Shown here piece after piece: positions 25,866-36,933 of a stretch of DNA of 64,000 bases. The stretch is from Trogon surrucura (Eukaryota > Chordata > Aves > Trogoniformes > Trogonidae): the NCBI GenBank assembly GCA_020746105.1, contig CM036636.1, positions 7,440,001 through 7,504,000 on the forward strand, given 5' to 3'. The position numbers were made by a program, and so were the translations under genes. Numbering within the stretch: position 1 is the stretch's first letter; each line of letters begins with the position of its first letter. The notes beneath the pieces were generated by a model. That model was not told the DNA's origin. It made no database searches and worked only from the letters and a program-made list of their open reading frames with translations.

Positions 25866-28800
25866 CTCAGCCTGTTCATGGCTTCACCAGATGCAGAGCA
25901 CCTTATTCTGATCACAATTCTCCTTGTGCTCAAGGTAATGGCACTTGCACCAGGAACAGGGCAGTACCTGCCAGTACAGCCCCAGAGAGAAAGAGGGACA
26001 GCCTCCCTTACTGTCTCCTATCAACAGATATGTTAAATGCAACTATATACCTGTCAATATCAAGTCTATAATATCTCAATCCCTAAATCATCCTCATTTC
26101 TTTGACAAATAAGCTTTTCATCACTGCCTGATTCAGCAAAGCCCTTGTCTGTGTGAAGGCATCCAAACATCTGCCTTGAGCTCTCTGCCAAATTGAGGTC
26201 TCACCACAGAACTATGCCTTCACCTGAAGATGGCTACAGCCAATTCTACGCTTACCCTCGAATTGCTGCTGGTGCCTGGTGTCCCTGAGGGCAGAGCCTC
26301 TCCATACAGTTACCGAACAAATTCAGACTTCACCAACACCAACTCAACATCACAGCACTCTAACCCCAGCTTGGTCACCAACAGGTGACAGCAGAGACTC
26401 AGGTTCCAACATGTTTAAAATTCATCTCCTCCCAATGGTGTATTTCACCTTAAGAAAATCCCACTTAGTAATAACTGTGATTACTTTGGCTGTGCATCTC
26501 CAAGATAGCTAGAGGAACAATTAATTACTCCTACATAGTCTGCTTCTCTGCTATTATAGCTCGGATTGTACTAGATAATATTTAAATCTGATGCTAGCAT
26601 TCAGTTTTCGCATTCATATTGATAAAGACACAGGAACAAAGTAAACTGCAAAAGCAGTTTCTCTTACCCCTTCTAGGACAAGGAAGGCTCCCCATCAGCT
26701 GCTCTGGCATTTCCCACATCCCCTCCTTAGGGACAGCTTGTGCCTAAACCTGCCCTTTATATAAGGAAGCAGCTGCAGCAACTCCACCCTGCCCACACCT
26801 GAGGTGAGGGAGGAAAGAAATTGTCTGCTCCACACTGGGGAAACCTTGGTGTGTGTTTTCCTCTTTCTGGTACAGGCCTCTAAATAAAACACATCTGAAA
26901 TAATAACTAGGAAGACAACACAAGGGTTTGCAATGCTGGCAGGAGTGGATTATAACTAGAAAGCTTTCCACCTCCCCAGGGAGGGAAGAAGTAGGATCTT
27001 AAACTACTTGTCTTGCTAAAAGTGACACTCCTTATGAGTGAGAAACGCAGACATGAGGTTTGTCCTGCTGCCTGGCAGGAGCCACGTCCAGCTCTTGGTC
27101 CAGCCACAGCACCTGTGTCTGCCTGCAGCAGCTGCTCATGAGGAAACATAGGGTGTGCATGGGGAAAGAAGCATCTCAGTGTCTCCTGCGTCGCTGGAAA
27201 AGGGCTGGGAAACACGTGTGGTGTGAACCAAGCCCACACAGACCTGCTGGTTTGAGCAAGAGACCAGAAACCCAAAAAGCAACAGCTGAGTCAAACGAAG
27301 TGCGTTCGGGAGGAGGCACCGCTCAGTGGGGCTTGTAGCCGACAAACCTGCCCCGCTGCACCCCGAAATCCCAGGCAGGGTCGTGCCCCAAATGGCCTGA
27401 GCCTTACAGCTCGGCCGGGCTGTCCTCCCCCTCCCGAGGTGCCACCTCGGGCTCGTCCCCACCGCGGGCCCCGCTCCCCACCGCCCCCAGCCCGTGGCCG
27501 AGCTCACCGGGGGGCACAACCAAGCCTCAAGCCGGGCCTCCCCCGCTCCGCTCCCCTCTGCCCCGGCCGTGCCGGGGTACCGACCGACCCCCCGCGTAGC
27601 CCCGGCGCCGGACGCTCCTTGTCCTGCAGTGACACCCACTGGTAACCGGGATTTTAACGCTGCTTGCGAGTTCCCCGCCGCCGGGCCCTGCTCCTCCCTG
27701 TCACCGCGAACCTCCGGCTGGCTGTCCTCCCTGATTTTCTGCCGTTTTCGCCCCCACTACACACACCCCGAGCCGCCGTGCCCTTATCTCTCTCAGAAGA
27801 TGGATTTGTTTCCCTACCGGAGCATTCCCACCGCAGCCTGTCGCTGCTGAGCTTCCCTCCCTGTGCCTGCCTGGCCACAGCCTTTCTGAGCACCCAGCTT
27901 CAGTTCAGAGAGAAATTCAGTACAGCAGAGCCTCTGGGGATTTTCCTCCTTAAGCCAGACCCTTTCAGGACACCACTCTGCGCATCACCAGCAGATATTT
28001 CTAGACTAATTCTTGCTACAGTCGTTGCCACAGCTCAGCAGCCTGTGCCCTCCAACCCCTGTCCCAGCAGTGGAGGTATCCCCCAGCCCTATCAGGGCTC
28101 TCCTCACACCCCAAATCTCCATGGATGCCTAGGGTCAGCCCTGCTTCGTGGCCCCAGTGCCAAACCTCCACAGCGCCAAACCTGGTGATGGGTACCAGGA
28201 GAGCCGGACCCTGTCTGTCAGCAGCACCTGGAGAAGTGGGATGTGGGGCAGCTCTAAAAGCTGTCAAGAGTCCTAGAGCCAACCCTGGGGCTTGTGAAGA
28301 GGTGACTAGAAATGCAGCTGGATCTCTTGTTTGGTATGTTCCTGTGTATTTGTGAACAGGAGCAGTCAGAAAATGGGGTTTAAGAGCAAACACACAGAGG
28401 GAAGGCGGTGTCTGCTCCTTTGTGGTGTCTGCACAGAATTTCTTACCTGTGCTGGGAGTCACAGACAAATCAATTGGATCCCACTCATCTAGTGTCCAGT
28501 GATGCAGGGGAGATATCAAATGTGGGCAGAACGGGGTACATTTCTACGTTGGAGGGTCTAGTTCTGAAACATCTTAATAAACCCAACAATCATCATCATC
28601 ATAAGTCAGTGACACTGACATTAGAATGTGAGTAACAAGTGTTACTGGGAGCTGCTGGGAGCTCCAAGTATGGTCCAGGAGTGACAGTCTCTATCCCCAG
28701 GGCCTTGGCTGGGGATGACACAATACAGGTTCAGCTCAGGAATTATGATTGGACCCCACATGCAAAGATCGTGTGGGGTTTTTTTTGCTGTGCAGAGAAA

Positions 28801-29460
28801 GTCTTGCACAGCATCAGAGAGCGGGTCTGATCTAGAAACTTCCTTGTGGTTGTTTGAAGGCACGTGCTTTTTTCAAGAGAAGGAAATAGAGCAGCAGACC
28901 CACCAGCCCAAACCTGTCCGTGCATGGCTGAGCCAAATACTAATTCTAAACTCACTCCCAGTCCTGCTCCCTCTTCTGGTCCCATTCCTGCTCCCAAACC
29001 CAGTTTCAGTGTTGGGCTTGATCTCATTGCCAATTTCCAACCCAAATGGTGGGTCTACTTGTTGGATGGGGAGGGTACCGGAGATCATGAGCTGACACAT
29101 TCATGCTGCAAAGAACTAGGAAACGCCACTGGGGTCTCTACCCATTTCTCCCTGGGACCAGTTCCTGCACATCTGTTGCTCTGGTCCAGCACAAAGCCAC
29201 GCTTGGCCCAGCCCTGCCTTGGGAAGCAAATGCTGAAAAACTCACCCTCAGCAAACCAGAACCCTTCAGCCTGGCCCCCCAGTCCCTGGCACTGAGGGAG
29301 CACCTCTGTGCTGGGAGGGTAGAGCAGCAACAGAGATCTGTCACCCACAGACAGGGAGGACAAGCAGCTCCCAGTGTGTTGCGCACACACACACCCCCCC
29401 CACCCCTTGGAGTGGGGGCAGGCTGGGACCGAGGCTGATGCTGATTTTGTCCCTGGACTT
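25866..29460. other. CFAP77-BARHL1 intergenic region, left part
   Basis: No protein gene supported. Content: unremarkable sequence to 27.3 kb, an isolated CpG island (27300-27770), and low-complexity CA/C-rich sequence near 29385-29406. Open frames on either strand are compositional and lack recognisable domains. Confidence 0.65.
27300..27770. promoter_or_regulatory. CpG island, possible promoter of an unannotated transcript
   Basis: GC-rich, CpG-dense block (for example cgaccgaccccccgcgtagccc near 27582) standing alone between CFAP77 and BARHL1. The minus strand has a good donor, CCG|GTGAGC, with the exon edge at 27508, compatible with a leftward first exon. No conserved protein is visible, so a non-coding transcript or orphan CpG island of BARHL1 is the best guess. 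Confidence 0.4.
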
Positions 29461-30479
29461 ACCGTCCTGTGAGGCTCTTTTGTTCCCCTGCCCCGATCCC
29501 AGCCGGCCCCGAGGCTGCAGGGCCGAGGGCAGGAGGTGCTGGGGGCCCTGCCTGCGCCGCTGCCCGACAGCTGGCAGCCGGGCTTCCCGGGGGCGGGGGA
29601 GGCTCTCCCCTCCTTGATCGCCTCCAAGCTGCCGACCAAAGGCGGCTTTGGAAGACGGACAAGATGCAGCTGCCTGGCCGGGAAAGTGGGGAACAGAGGA
29701 AATCGAGTATTTGAGAAATAACCGGCGACGTCGCTTTAAAGTGGCGCAGCTCCACGCACCCGAGTGTGGACGTTTTCCTCGTCTCCGCAGCGAAGGGTCT
29801 ACCCCCAGGAAAAGATCCGAAATAAACCCTCGAGGAGGCAGAAGCCTGTCTGACGGGGAGGAAGGTGGGAGTCCTGCGTGAGCCGGTCCTTCTCCAGACT
29901 GGGGAGATCAACAGCAGCAAAACCCCCCGACGGGGCGTGAGGGAGGAAACTTTGCGTTTCTCCGGGAGAAACGGGCAGTGCGGGCAGCCTGGGCTGAGAC
30001 CATCGGGGTTTTATTTAAAACGGGATTGACGGCAGGGAAAATCCGCCCCGAGCTCTGTCCCTTCCCAGTTGCACCAGTAGGTACCGCCGCTGGGCGAGGG
30101 GAGGGCGGGAGAAGCGGCCTCAGCTTCGCCGTGCCGGGCTGGAGCCGATGCCCGGTGGCCCCGCGTCTGCCTGCGCTGAAGGACTTCTCTGATTGTTTCA
30201 CAACCGATTTCGAGGGGATTCAACGAAATTCGCAGCTCCGAGGCTCATCTCGGGTTCAGAGCAGCCGCTTCTGCGCTGAGGCTTTGGGAACGGTTTCTGT
30301 GGTTTTCCTTTTCCTTTTCCTTTTCCTTTTCTCTCTCCCTTTTGGTGTGTTTGGGGTGTTTTTTTAATAATTTTAACGCCCAGAAAAACTTTCCCTGCTT
30401 GGGAGGCACTGGCAGATCGACTAATTGCGGGGGGGGGGGGGGGAGGCGAGGAAAAAGCAGCAACTCTTCCACATCCCTC

Positions 30480-30640
30480 CCCTTCCCGCCGCCCCCTCCC
30501 CCGCAGCTAATCACCCCATTACGAGCCCCATCAGCGGGATAATGACAGCAAAAGAGGGCGGAAACCGCCCGGAAAGCGCGAGGATCCGGGTGGCAATTAA
30601 TTCCCGTTAATCAAGCTGCAAGGTGTCGCCACCGGGGAGT
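30480..30640 (+). promoter_or_regulatory. BARHL1: Proximal homeodomain-motif block upstream of BARHL1
   Basis: Inside the CpG island a locally AT-richer stretch carries GCTAATCACC, CCCATTACG, GGATAATGAC, GCAATTAATTCC and CGTTAATCAAG, followed by an AAGGTGTCG T-box-like half site. It is non-repetitive and about 1 kb upstream of the start codon. Likely a conserved proximal enhancer; inferred. Confidence 0.45.
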
Positions 30641-30812
30641 GACATCCCCCGAAACGCCCCGCGGCCAATGGGCGCGTTCACACGGGTAGGGGAGGTGGGG
30701 GAGGGGGGAAGGAGGGGTGCCGGGGTCCCCGAGCCGGAGAGGCCGAAATTCATTTGTTCCTCCTCACTTTGCCCCCTCTCCCCCGCCCTGGGAGGGCGCG
30801 GCGCTCCCGCCG

Positions 30813-30905
30813 CTGTCCGAGGTGCTGAAGGCGCCGAAGTGACTCCGGCGTCCGGGCTCTGTCCGAGGTGCTGAAGGCGCCGCCGGCTCCGGAGTGACTC
30901 CGGTT
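30813..30905 (+). repeat. 46-bp tandem duplication upstream of BARHL1
   Basis: The 24-mer starting CTGTCCGAGGTGCTGAAGG occurs at 30813-30836 and again at 30859-30882. The copies are 46 bp apart, and both are followed by an imperfect GTGACTCCGG segment. Confidence 0.85.
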
Positions 30906-30911
30906 TACACA

Positions 30912-30925
30912 CCCCCCCCCCCCCC
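30912..30925 (+). repeat. C14 homopolymer
   Basis: Fourteen consecutive C bases upstream of BARHL1. Length is prone to sequencing error. Confidence 0.9.
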
Positions 30926-31034
30926 GCCGCATTGTCCGAGTGGTGGCGGGGGAAGCGGGGAGGCGGGAGGGCTCCTCGGCGGCCCCGACGGCTGGCCACC
31001 CCCTCCGCCCTCCCCTCGCCCTTCCCCATTGATT

Positions 31035-31185
31035 TCTGGATCATTAAGTGGTTAAGGCGCTGCGAAGCTTCACTATCGATCGCTGCCTCCCCACCTCCGC
31101 CTGGGAGCCCCCCAGGCTGCCCCCCCAGCCCCGCGCCGCCGAGGCTCCGGGCACAGGGTGGGGTGGCCGGATAAAGAGCCGGGAC
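31035..31185 (+). promoter_or_regulatory. BARHL1: BARHL1 core promoter region
   Basis: A short AT-rich motif CATTAAGTGGTTAA at about 31042-31055 and ATCGATCG at about 31076 sit in GC-rich sequence, followed by GGATAAAGAG at 31169-31178, the only TATA-like site in the expected place. Transcription would then begin near 31200. The precise start is inferred. Confidence 0.4.
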
Positions 31186-31307
31186 CCCGAGTGAGGTTGG
31201 GGGTCCGTCCCCCCCCCACCCCCTCCCTCCCTTCGCGGCCAAAGTTTGACTCTGCCTCCCTCTCCCCCCCTCTTCTGTCTGTCTGTCTGTGAGTGCAGCT
31301 GGGAGCG

Positions 31308-31337
31308 ATGCTGAAGACGGAGCAGCTCTGGATCTAA
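31308..31337 (+). promoter_or_regulatory. Upstream ORF in BARHL1 leader
   Basis: ATG at 31308 with a purine at -3 (AGCGATGC) opens MLKTEQLWI and stops at TAA 31335-31337, 219 nt before the main start. Such short uORFs commonly reduce translation of the main frame. Whether it lies in the mature mRNA depends on the start site. Confidence 0.5.
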
Positions 31338-31450
31338 CGCGCGGCGCCTCGGAGAGCCTTGCAGCAATTATTGCCCGGATCCCAGGCTGAACTTTGCTCT
31401 TTTATTTTTATTTATTTTCACCTTTTTTTCCTCCTCCTTTTTTCTCTCTT

Positions 31451-31471
31451 CCCCCCCCCCCCCCCCCCCCC
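31451..31471 (+). repeat. C21 homopolymer in BARHL1 5'UTR
   Basis: Twenty-one consecutive C bases preceded by a T/C-rich stretch. Apparent length may be unreliable. Confidence 0.85.
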
Positions 31472-31556
31472 TTATTGTTAATTATCATTATCAAACCCGC
31501 TTCCGCCGCGCCCTCCCCGCCAATGCCCGTGTGAGCGCCGGCACTTCGCGGGGGCC

Positions 31557-32007
31557 ATGGAGGGCTCCACCGGGTTTGGGATCGACTCCATCCTCTCCCA
31601 CCGAGCCGGCAGCCCCGCCGTGCCCAAAGGGGACCCGCTGGTGGGCGACGGCCGGTCCCCGCTGGAGCTGAGCCCCCGCTCGGAGGGCAGCAGTGGGTGC
31701 CCTTCGCCCCGCTCGCCGGGCCGCGAGTGCCTGGAGGCGGCGGTGCCGCGGCCGGGCCTGGATGCGCACCTCCAGCCGGGGCAGGTCTCGGCTCCCTCCC
31801 AGTCCCGGACCGTCACCTCCTCCTTCCTCATCAGAGACATCCTGGCCGACTGCAAGCCCTTGGCCGCCTGCGCTCCTTACTCCAGCACCAATGGACCTCA
31901 CGGCGGGCAGGAGCCGGCGGGCAGGATCCCCACCAAGCCCGGCGAGGACTTTAGGGAGAAAATGGAAAAAAACACCAGCAGCTCTTCCTCGGACTCGGAG
32001 TACAAAG
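31557..32007 (+). CDS. BARHL1: BARHL1 coding exon 1 (N-terminal repressor region)
   Basis: Starts at ATG 31557 in a strong context (GCCATGG) and runs 150 codons plus one base to donor gtaaga (32008). It begins MEGSTGFGIDSILSHRAGSP, close to the family start. Residues 7-14 (FGIDSILS) and 90-96 (FLIRDIL) are the two FIL/eh1-like motifs that bind Groucho/TLE corepressors in BarH proteins. Between them is a proline/serine-rich linker (LELSPRSEGSS), and the exon ends in a serine-rich acidic stretch, SSSSSDSEYK. The last G combines with TG of exon 2 to give valine. Reading past the donor continues open for 50 codons, but this is intron. High CpG density covers the exon. Confidence 0.95.
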
Positions 32008-32369
32008 GTAAGAGCCGCTCACCCCGCTGGGCGTTGCGCTGGACCCGAAGCCTCCGCCGCGGCGCCGAAGCCTCCCGGTGCTGCGGGAGCATGATGCGGA
32101 GCCGCCTATGGCGCGCCCCGGTGATGGGGTGGGGGTCGCCGCATCGGTCGCCCTCCTAAATGACCGCGGGGTCGGGCACCAACTTGGAGAAACTTGGGGG
32201 TTCGGTGGGGCTCTGTCCGGTGGAAGTGGTTTACGGGGATAGGTGCTTCGCCAAACGCGCCCGGGGGATCCGCCGGGCGGTTTTCCGCGGGGAAGATCCG
32301 ACTCTTTCGTTCCTACCCGCAAGGAAAAGGGAGATGAAAACGGGAGGCGGATTTCTGCCTGTGGAAAAG

Positions 32370-32394
32370 AAAAAAAAAAAAAAAAAAAAAAAAA
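32370..32394 (+). repeat. A25 homopolymer
   Basis: Twenty-five consecutive A bases in BARHL1 intron 1. Confidence 0.9.
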
Positions 32395-33393
32395 GAAAAC
32401 AATAAGAAATTAATCACAGATTTACCGGATATTTCCCCTGCTCCGGTGAGAAACGAACAAGAAAGTCGGAGGGTTTTATTCGATTTGTATGATTTCTCTT
32501 AATATTTTAAAGATGGTTTCAAAACGAGCACGACAGACAGGGAGCCCCGGGCCGCATTCACGGCGCCGGCGGGAGGCGGGCTGCGTGCGGCGGCTGCTCG
32601 CCCCGGACCGGGGGCTTCGGCCTCCCGGGCCCCTGGCAGTCCCTTCTCAGCATTCCCCTGCAGAAGCCGGGGTCAGGGAGGAAGGGGGGGGGGGGGCGGG
32701 GGAACAGCACGGGGAAGTGGATGTTGGGGTCGGTCCTCGCTCCCCGGAGCAGTTTATGCCGGGTACTCTCGCCCATCCCGGCCCCCATCACCCCTGCGAA
32801 AACTTTCACAGGGAAAACTGTTTGCTGGGTGTTTACGGGGAGAAGTCGGTGATCCCCAGCTATGGGGATAAAGGGGAGGCGATGGCACCTTGCAAGGCCA
32901 CTGGATTTCAAGGAGGCGGGCTGGCAGGAAAAGGGAGGACGGGGTGAAGCCCGGCCCGGCTGCAAATGCGCCCTCGGCCGGACCGGCTGAAACCCCGTTC
33001 ACAGAGGGAAAAATATTCACCCAAACGAACCTCCGAAGGCGGCGGGAGGCTCTGGGCACGGCGCGGGGATCTTCGCTCTGAACGAAGGACGGAGCCCCGG
33101 GTCGGTGCCGGGGCTGGATCGGCGCCGCCGTTTCGCGGGACCGAAAACAGCCGCGATTCCCAGCTCGGCGTTTTTTTTTTTTTTCGCCTCCTACGTCCCC
33201 CTTCCCGAAATCCTTCAGCTTTTCCCCTCTTCCCCCAAGTCGCCGAGGGGTGAAAGAAGCGAGGAGAGAGGAGAAGAAACACAGGTTTTCCGCATCCCCC
33301 TAGACCGGCCGAGCCCGGGCTGGAGGGGCCGGTTTTAGTTGGGGGCCGTTAGCCCAGGATGCCCCCGCCACGGCGCAGCCACGGTGCACACGC

Positions 33394-33551
33394 CGCTTAA
33401 ATGGGGGAAAACCCACCGCCCACATCGGGGGGAAAACACTGCTTGAATGGGAAGGAAACACAGCTTAAATGGGAGAAAACACAGATTAAATGGGGAGGAA
33501 ACCACACCTTAAATGAGGGTAAAAACACCATGTAGATGAGAGTAAATCCAC
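33394..33551 (+). repeat. Degenerate 22-bp minisatellite in BARHL1 intron 1
   Basis: About seven diverged copies of a unit of the form GCTTAAATGGGGGAAAACAC. Units begin near 33395, 33418, 33441, 33463, 33484, 33507 and 33529, so the period is 21-23 bp. Confidence 0.8.
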
Positions 33552-34684
33552 CGTTTTGAAGGAGTAGTAGTTGAAGGTCCCCGCTCCCAATGCAAACCTT
33601 TTTTTGCTGCTTTGGAAATAACCCTTCCTGGGGGAAAACACCTCCGATTTCCCCCGCAAAAGGATTGCGGGGCCAGGCCTAACCCGCAGAGGCCGCAGGA
33701 TTTGGCTCATGCCAAAATGCCTTTAAAAAAAAAAACCATCCGTAATATATATTTTTATATTTTTTTTTAAGCTAGGAATAGCGGGGGCAGACAGCCGGAG
33801 CCGGCTGGGGAGATGCCGCCGCCGCCAAGGAGCGGAGCCCTTTGGAGAGCAGGAACTTTATTTTAGGAACCGAGAGTGAGCCCGCGGGCGATTTTCCTTC
33901 CCCGAGGTGCGGAAGGCCGGACCCGGCTTTTCTCCGCAGAAAAACTCCGCAGAAAACTTTGGGGCCTTTCTCGGGAGGGATCGAGGCCGGGAGCCCCCCG
34001 GCCTCTCCCCGGGGACCGGAGCCCGGGGTCTTCGGATTTTAAGACTCGTCCCCGGGTCGGTCAGAGCCGGGATTTCTGGTTGAAGAATTTCGCTCCCCGG
34101 TGGCTCAATTAACCGGATTATTCCTACCGAGAGAAATCAGTTCGCGTTCGGCTCCAGCCCTGTCCCTGCTAACCCCCGCCACCAGCAAATCTAACATAAA
34201 CTCCCGCAAAAAAAATCTCAAACACCGCCGAATTGTATAAACTGAACCTTTTTTTTTGCTACATAATCTCCAGGACGGTGGGAAAGGCGAGCACATACAG
34301 GGATTTATTTTTCCTTTTTTTGTTGTTTGTTTGTTTTTTTCGTCCTGAGCGGAATTTTTCCCATCGCATACTAAGGTTTTGCGGTGTAAATTCCCGCGTC
34401 CCTCCGCCGGTGCGTATGTACCGACCGCGCTAACGAAACGCCGCCAGCCCACCTCGTTCGTCATTTTTAAAGATAAATAACATCACGGGCATGGGTTTGC
34501 GGAGCCCCTTCCCCAGTATTCCGTTGTGTGCCCTGGAGAAAGAAGGGTTTTTTATCTTGCCCCAGCAGCATCCTCGGGAGAATGGAGCCTTCTCCGCGGA
34601 GATGGAGAAGCGACACCACCCCGGTGACTTTCCCCTCCGAAAATATGGGCTCGTAACTTTCATTTGGACTTGGTTTTGGTTTGA

Positions 34685-34745
34685 ATATAAAAAAAAAAAA
34701 TTTAAAAAAAAAAAAGAGGGGGGGAAAAAAAAAAAAAGAAGAAAA
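34685..34745 (+). repeat. A-rich low-complexity tract
   Basis: Several A runs of 12-13 bases broken by TTT and a G-rich segment. Resembles an old retroposon tail, but no element body is recognisable beside it. Confidence 0.75.
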
Positions 34746-35053
34746 CAAAATATCTGAGCATCGAGAAAGCTGTTGGGTTTTGGGGAATAAGCCCAAAGCA
34801 GGGTCCTGGCCCGTGAGAAACGAAGGGTGAGGGAGATGCGGGGGGGGCTGGGCAGCCCAGCCCCGCTTCCAGGCCCTTGGGACGGGGAAAGGCCAGGCAC
34901 GGCTCGGGGACCCTCGTGAGCCCCCCCCGGGTTAAAATTTATGAGGTTGCAGCGCAAATGCGCCGGGAGCTCGATTCGGTACCTGAGCTCGTCTCCTCCA
35001 GCTTATGGCTGCAGTGGGTTATAAACACACACACACCCCTCCCCGTCTTTTGA

Positions 35054-35335
<282 letters not shown>

Positions 35336-35634
35336 TAAAAATTCACCGATCCCTCCTGCCCACAGCGCCGGGGTCCCATCCTGCCCCTCTCCACGGCCCC
35401 GCACCCCCAAACCAGACAGGGCTTTCACATCCCGCAACCAGCTCGTCCCTCTCAGCACCAGGACCGGTGCGGTTCCCCCCTCCTCCACTCCCCGGGGGGC
35501 CTTTTACCGCAAAGCAAAGAGGGAGAAAAGTGATACTAAAGGCAGGGGCAGCTTCGAGGGGAGGGGGGCAATCTGTGCCCCCAGCGCCGGCAAGGCAGGA
35601 AGGCAGGACCGGGCTTCCAGCTAAACACAACAGC

Positions 35635-35780
35635 ATAACACATCGACACATTAATAATAGATACCAATTACTGCTTTGGGCATCAATAATTAACACTCCT
35701 TACAGTAATTACACAATTATTATTATGATGAATAATTTACTGGTGGAAATAGGTTTAGCGCTTCAGCGACAAATCTGTAA
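35635..35780. promoter_or_regulatory. BARHL1: Homeodomain-site cluster in BARHL1 intron 2
   Basis: In 90 bp (35650-35740) I count about a dozen TAAT or ATTA cores, including ATTAATAAT at 35650-35658, CCAATTACTG near 35665, ATAATTAACAC near 35687, GTAATTACAC near 35705 and AATTATTATTATG near 35715. The block is embedded in GC-rich intron and is not a simple repeat. Candidate autoregulatory or homeodomain-driven enhancer. Confidence 0.48.
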
Positions 35781-36123
35781 AAGGGCTGGAGACGCGTGAC
35801 GGCTTCGGTGGATTTACCCGGACACCCCCGCCGGCGCTTCCCCAGTCCCGACCATTGCCACGGCCACGAAATGAGGGATCACCGGTTGCAGCTTCCACCC
35901 CGTCCCCTCCCTCACTCCGCCTCATTTTCAGTCCCGCTTCGCCACCTGCAAAGATCCGCGACCTATCAACACGTTGCGGTTTTGGGGGAGTTTAGGGTCG
36001 GCGAGGCCTGTGTGCAACCCCCCCGACGTCCCCAAATCCTTCCCACAAGGACACACTGGAGCCGGGCCGGTGCCTCAACCGATGTGGACGAGAACCCGGA
36101 GTCGGGGCTCCTCCGTGAGATCC

Positions 36124-36287
36124 GACACACACACATATATATACATACCTATAAGTATGTATATATGTGCATATATATAAAATATATATAATATAAATAC
36201 ATATGTTATATATATAACACGTATATTTTTAATTTTATATATATTTATATATATATATACACGTATTTAGACACAAATATATATATG
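36124..36287 (+). repeat. TA-rich microsatellite in BARHL1 intron 2
   Basis: Imperfect (AC)n passing into (TA)n/(ATAC)n over about 160 bp, with long self-complementary segments able to form hairpins. Confidence 0.85.
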
Positions 36288-36933
36288 CCGCAAACGAATG
36301 TCCCGGGACGCTGCCCCACGCATATCCCCCCGCGGGCCTCCTGCAGCCACCCGAGGGGCCTGGCCCGATCTCGGCAGCCCTGGCCCGGGGAGAGGGTCCC
36401 GGGACCCTGGGAGCGGGGCCGCCGGAGCATCGCGGCGGCAGCAGCATCTCCGCTCCGCTGCGGGGCTGCCGGGCAGAGTGTCCCTCTTGTCACACACGAG
36501 ATGTCATAGGCAGTTCGCAATCTGGAATTTACATCTCAGGAAGGGTCTGAAATGTCGGTCGCGATTTATATCGCAGGGATTTACACTCGGCTAGCGGATC
36601 CCAGCCAGCCTGTCGCTCCGGTGCTGCTGGGGAGGTTCCGTGAGTTCTCACACCGGGCTGTCGCACCGGGAGCACCAGGGAGATAAACCGCCTTGTCCCG
36701 TTAGCGGGGTCCCTCCCATCCCATCCCATCCCAGACGTACGAGGGGGACTGGCCCCGGGAGCCAGCGGCGAGGAGAAGGGATGCACAACGAGAACAGAGC
36801 TCGGGAAAGGGGGATGCACGAGGGTGGGAAGAGCCGGGAAAAGGGTGTGCGAAAAATTTTAAAAAGAGCCCGGGAGCGCCTTTCGGATCATCCCTCCCTC
36901 CTTGACCCCCTTTCTCGGCTTGTCCCCCCGCAG

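Larger units (their letters stand above)
29461..31164. promoter_or_regulatory. BARHL1: BARHL1 upstream CpG island
   Basis: CpG-rich sequence runs almost unbroken into the BARHL1 first exon, as expected for a Polycomb-regulated developmental gene. Within it are a (TTTTCC)n run (30303-30330), a G15 tract (30429-30443), a homeobox-motif block (30480-30640) and a 46-bp tandem duplication (30813-30905). A minus-strand consensus donor G|GTAAGT with exon edge at 29463 suggests a divergent non-coding transcript. Confidence 0.6.
31186..31556 (+). other. BARHL1: BARHL1 5'UTR
   Basis: Leader with a (CTGT)4-like run near 31275-31290, a nine-codon uORF (31308-31337), a T-rich segment, and a C21 tract (31451-31471). 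The left end depends on the inferred start site. Confidence 0.5.

Noticed and set aside
29085..29639. 184-codon minus-strand open frame
   Set aside because: No family resemblance, and it crosses the border between CA/C-rich low complexity and CpG island.
30607..31242. 211-codon minus-strand open frame upstream of BARHL1
   Set aside because: GC-rich CpG-island sequence gives few stops by chance. Composition is glycine/arginine/proline-rich with no recognisable domain.
31693..32094. Alternative-frame open reading within BARHL1 exon 1
   Set aside because: Shadow of the true coding frame; arginine/serine-rich composition from GC bias.
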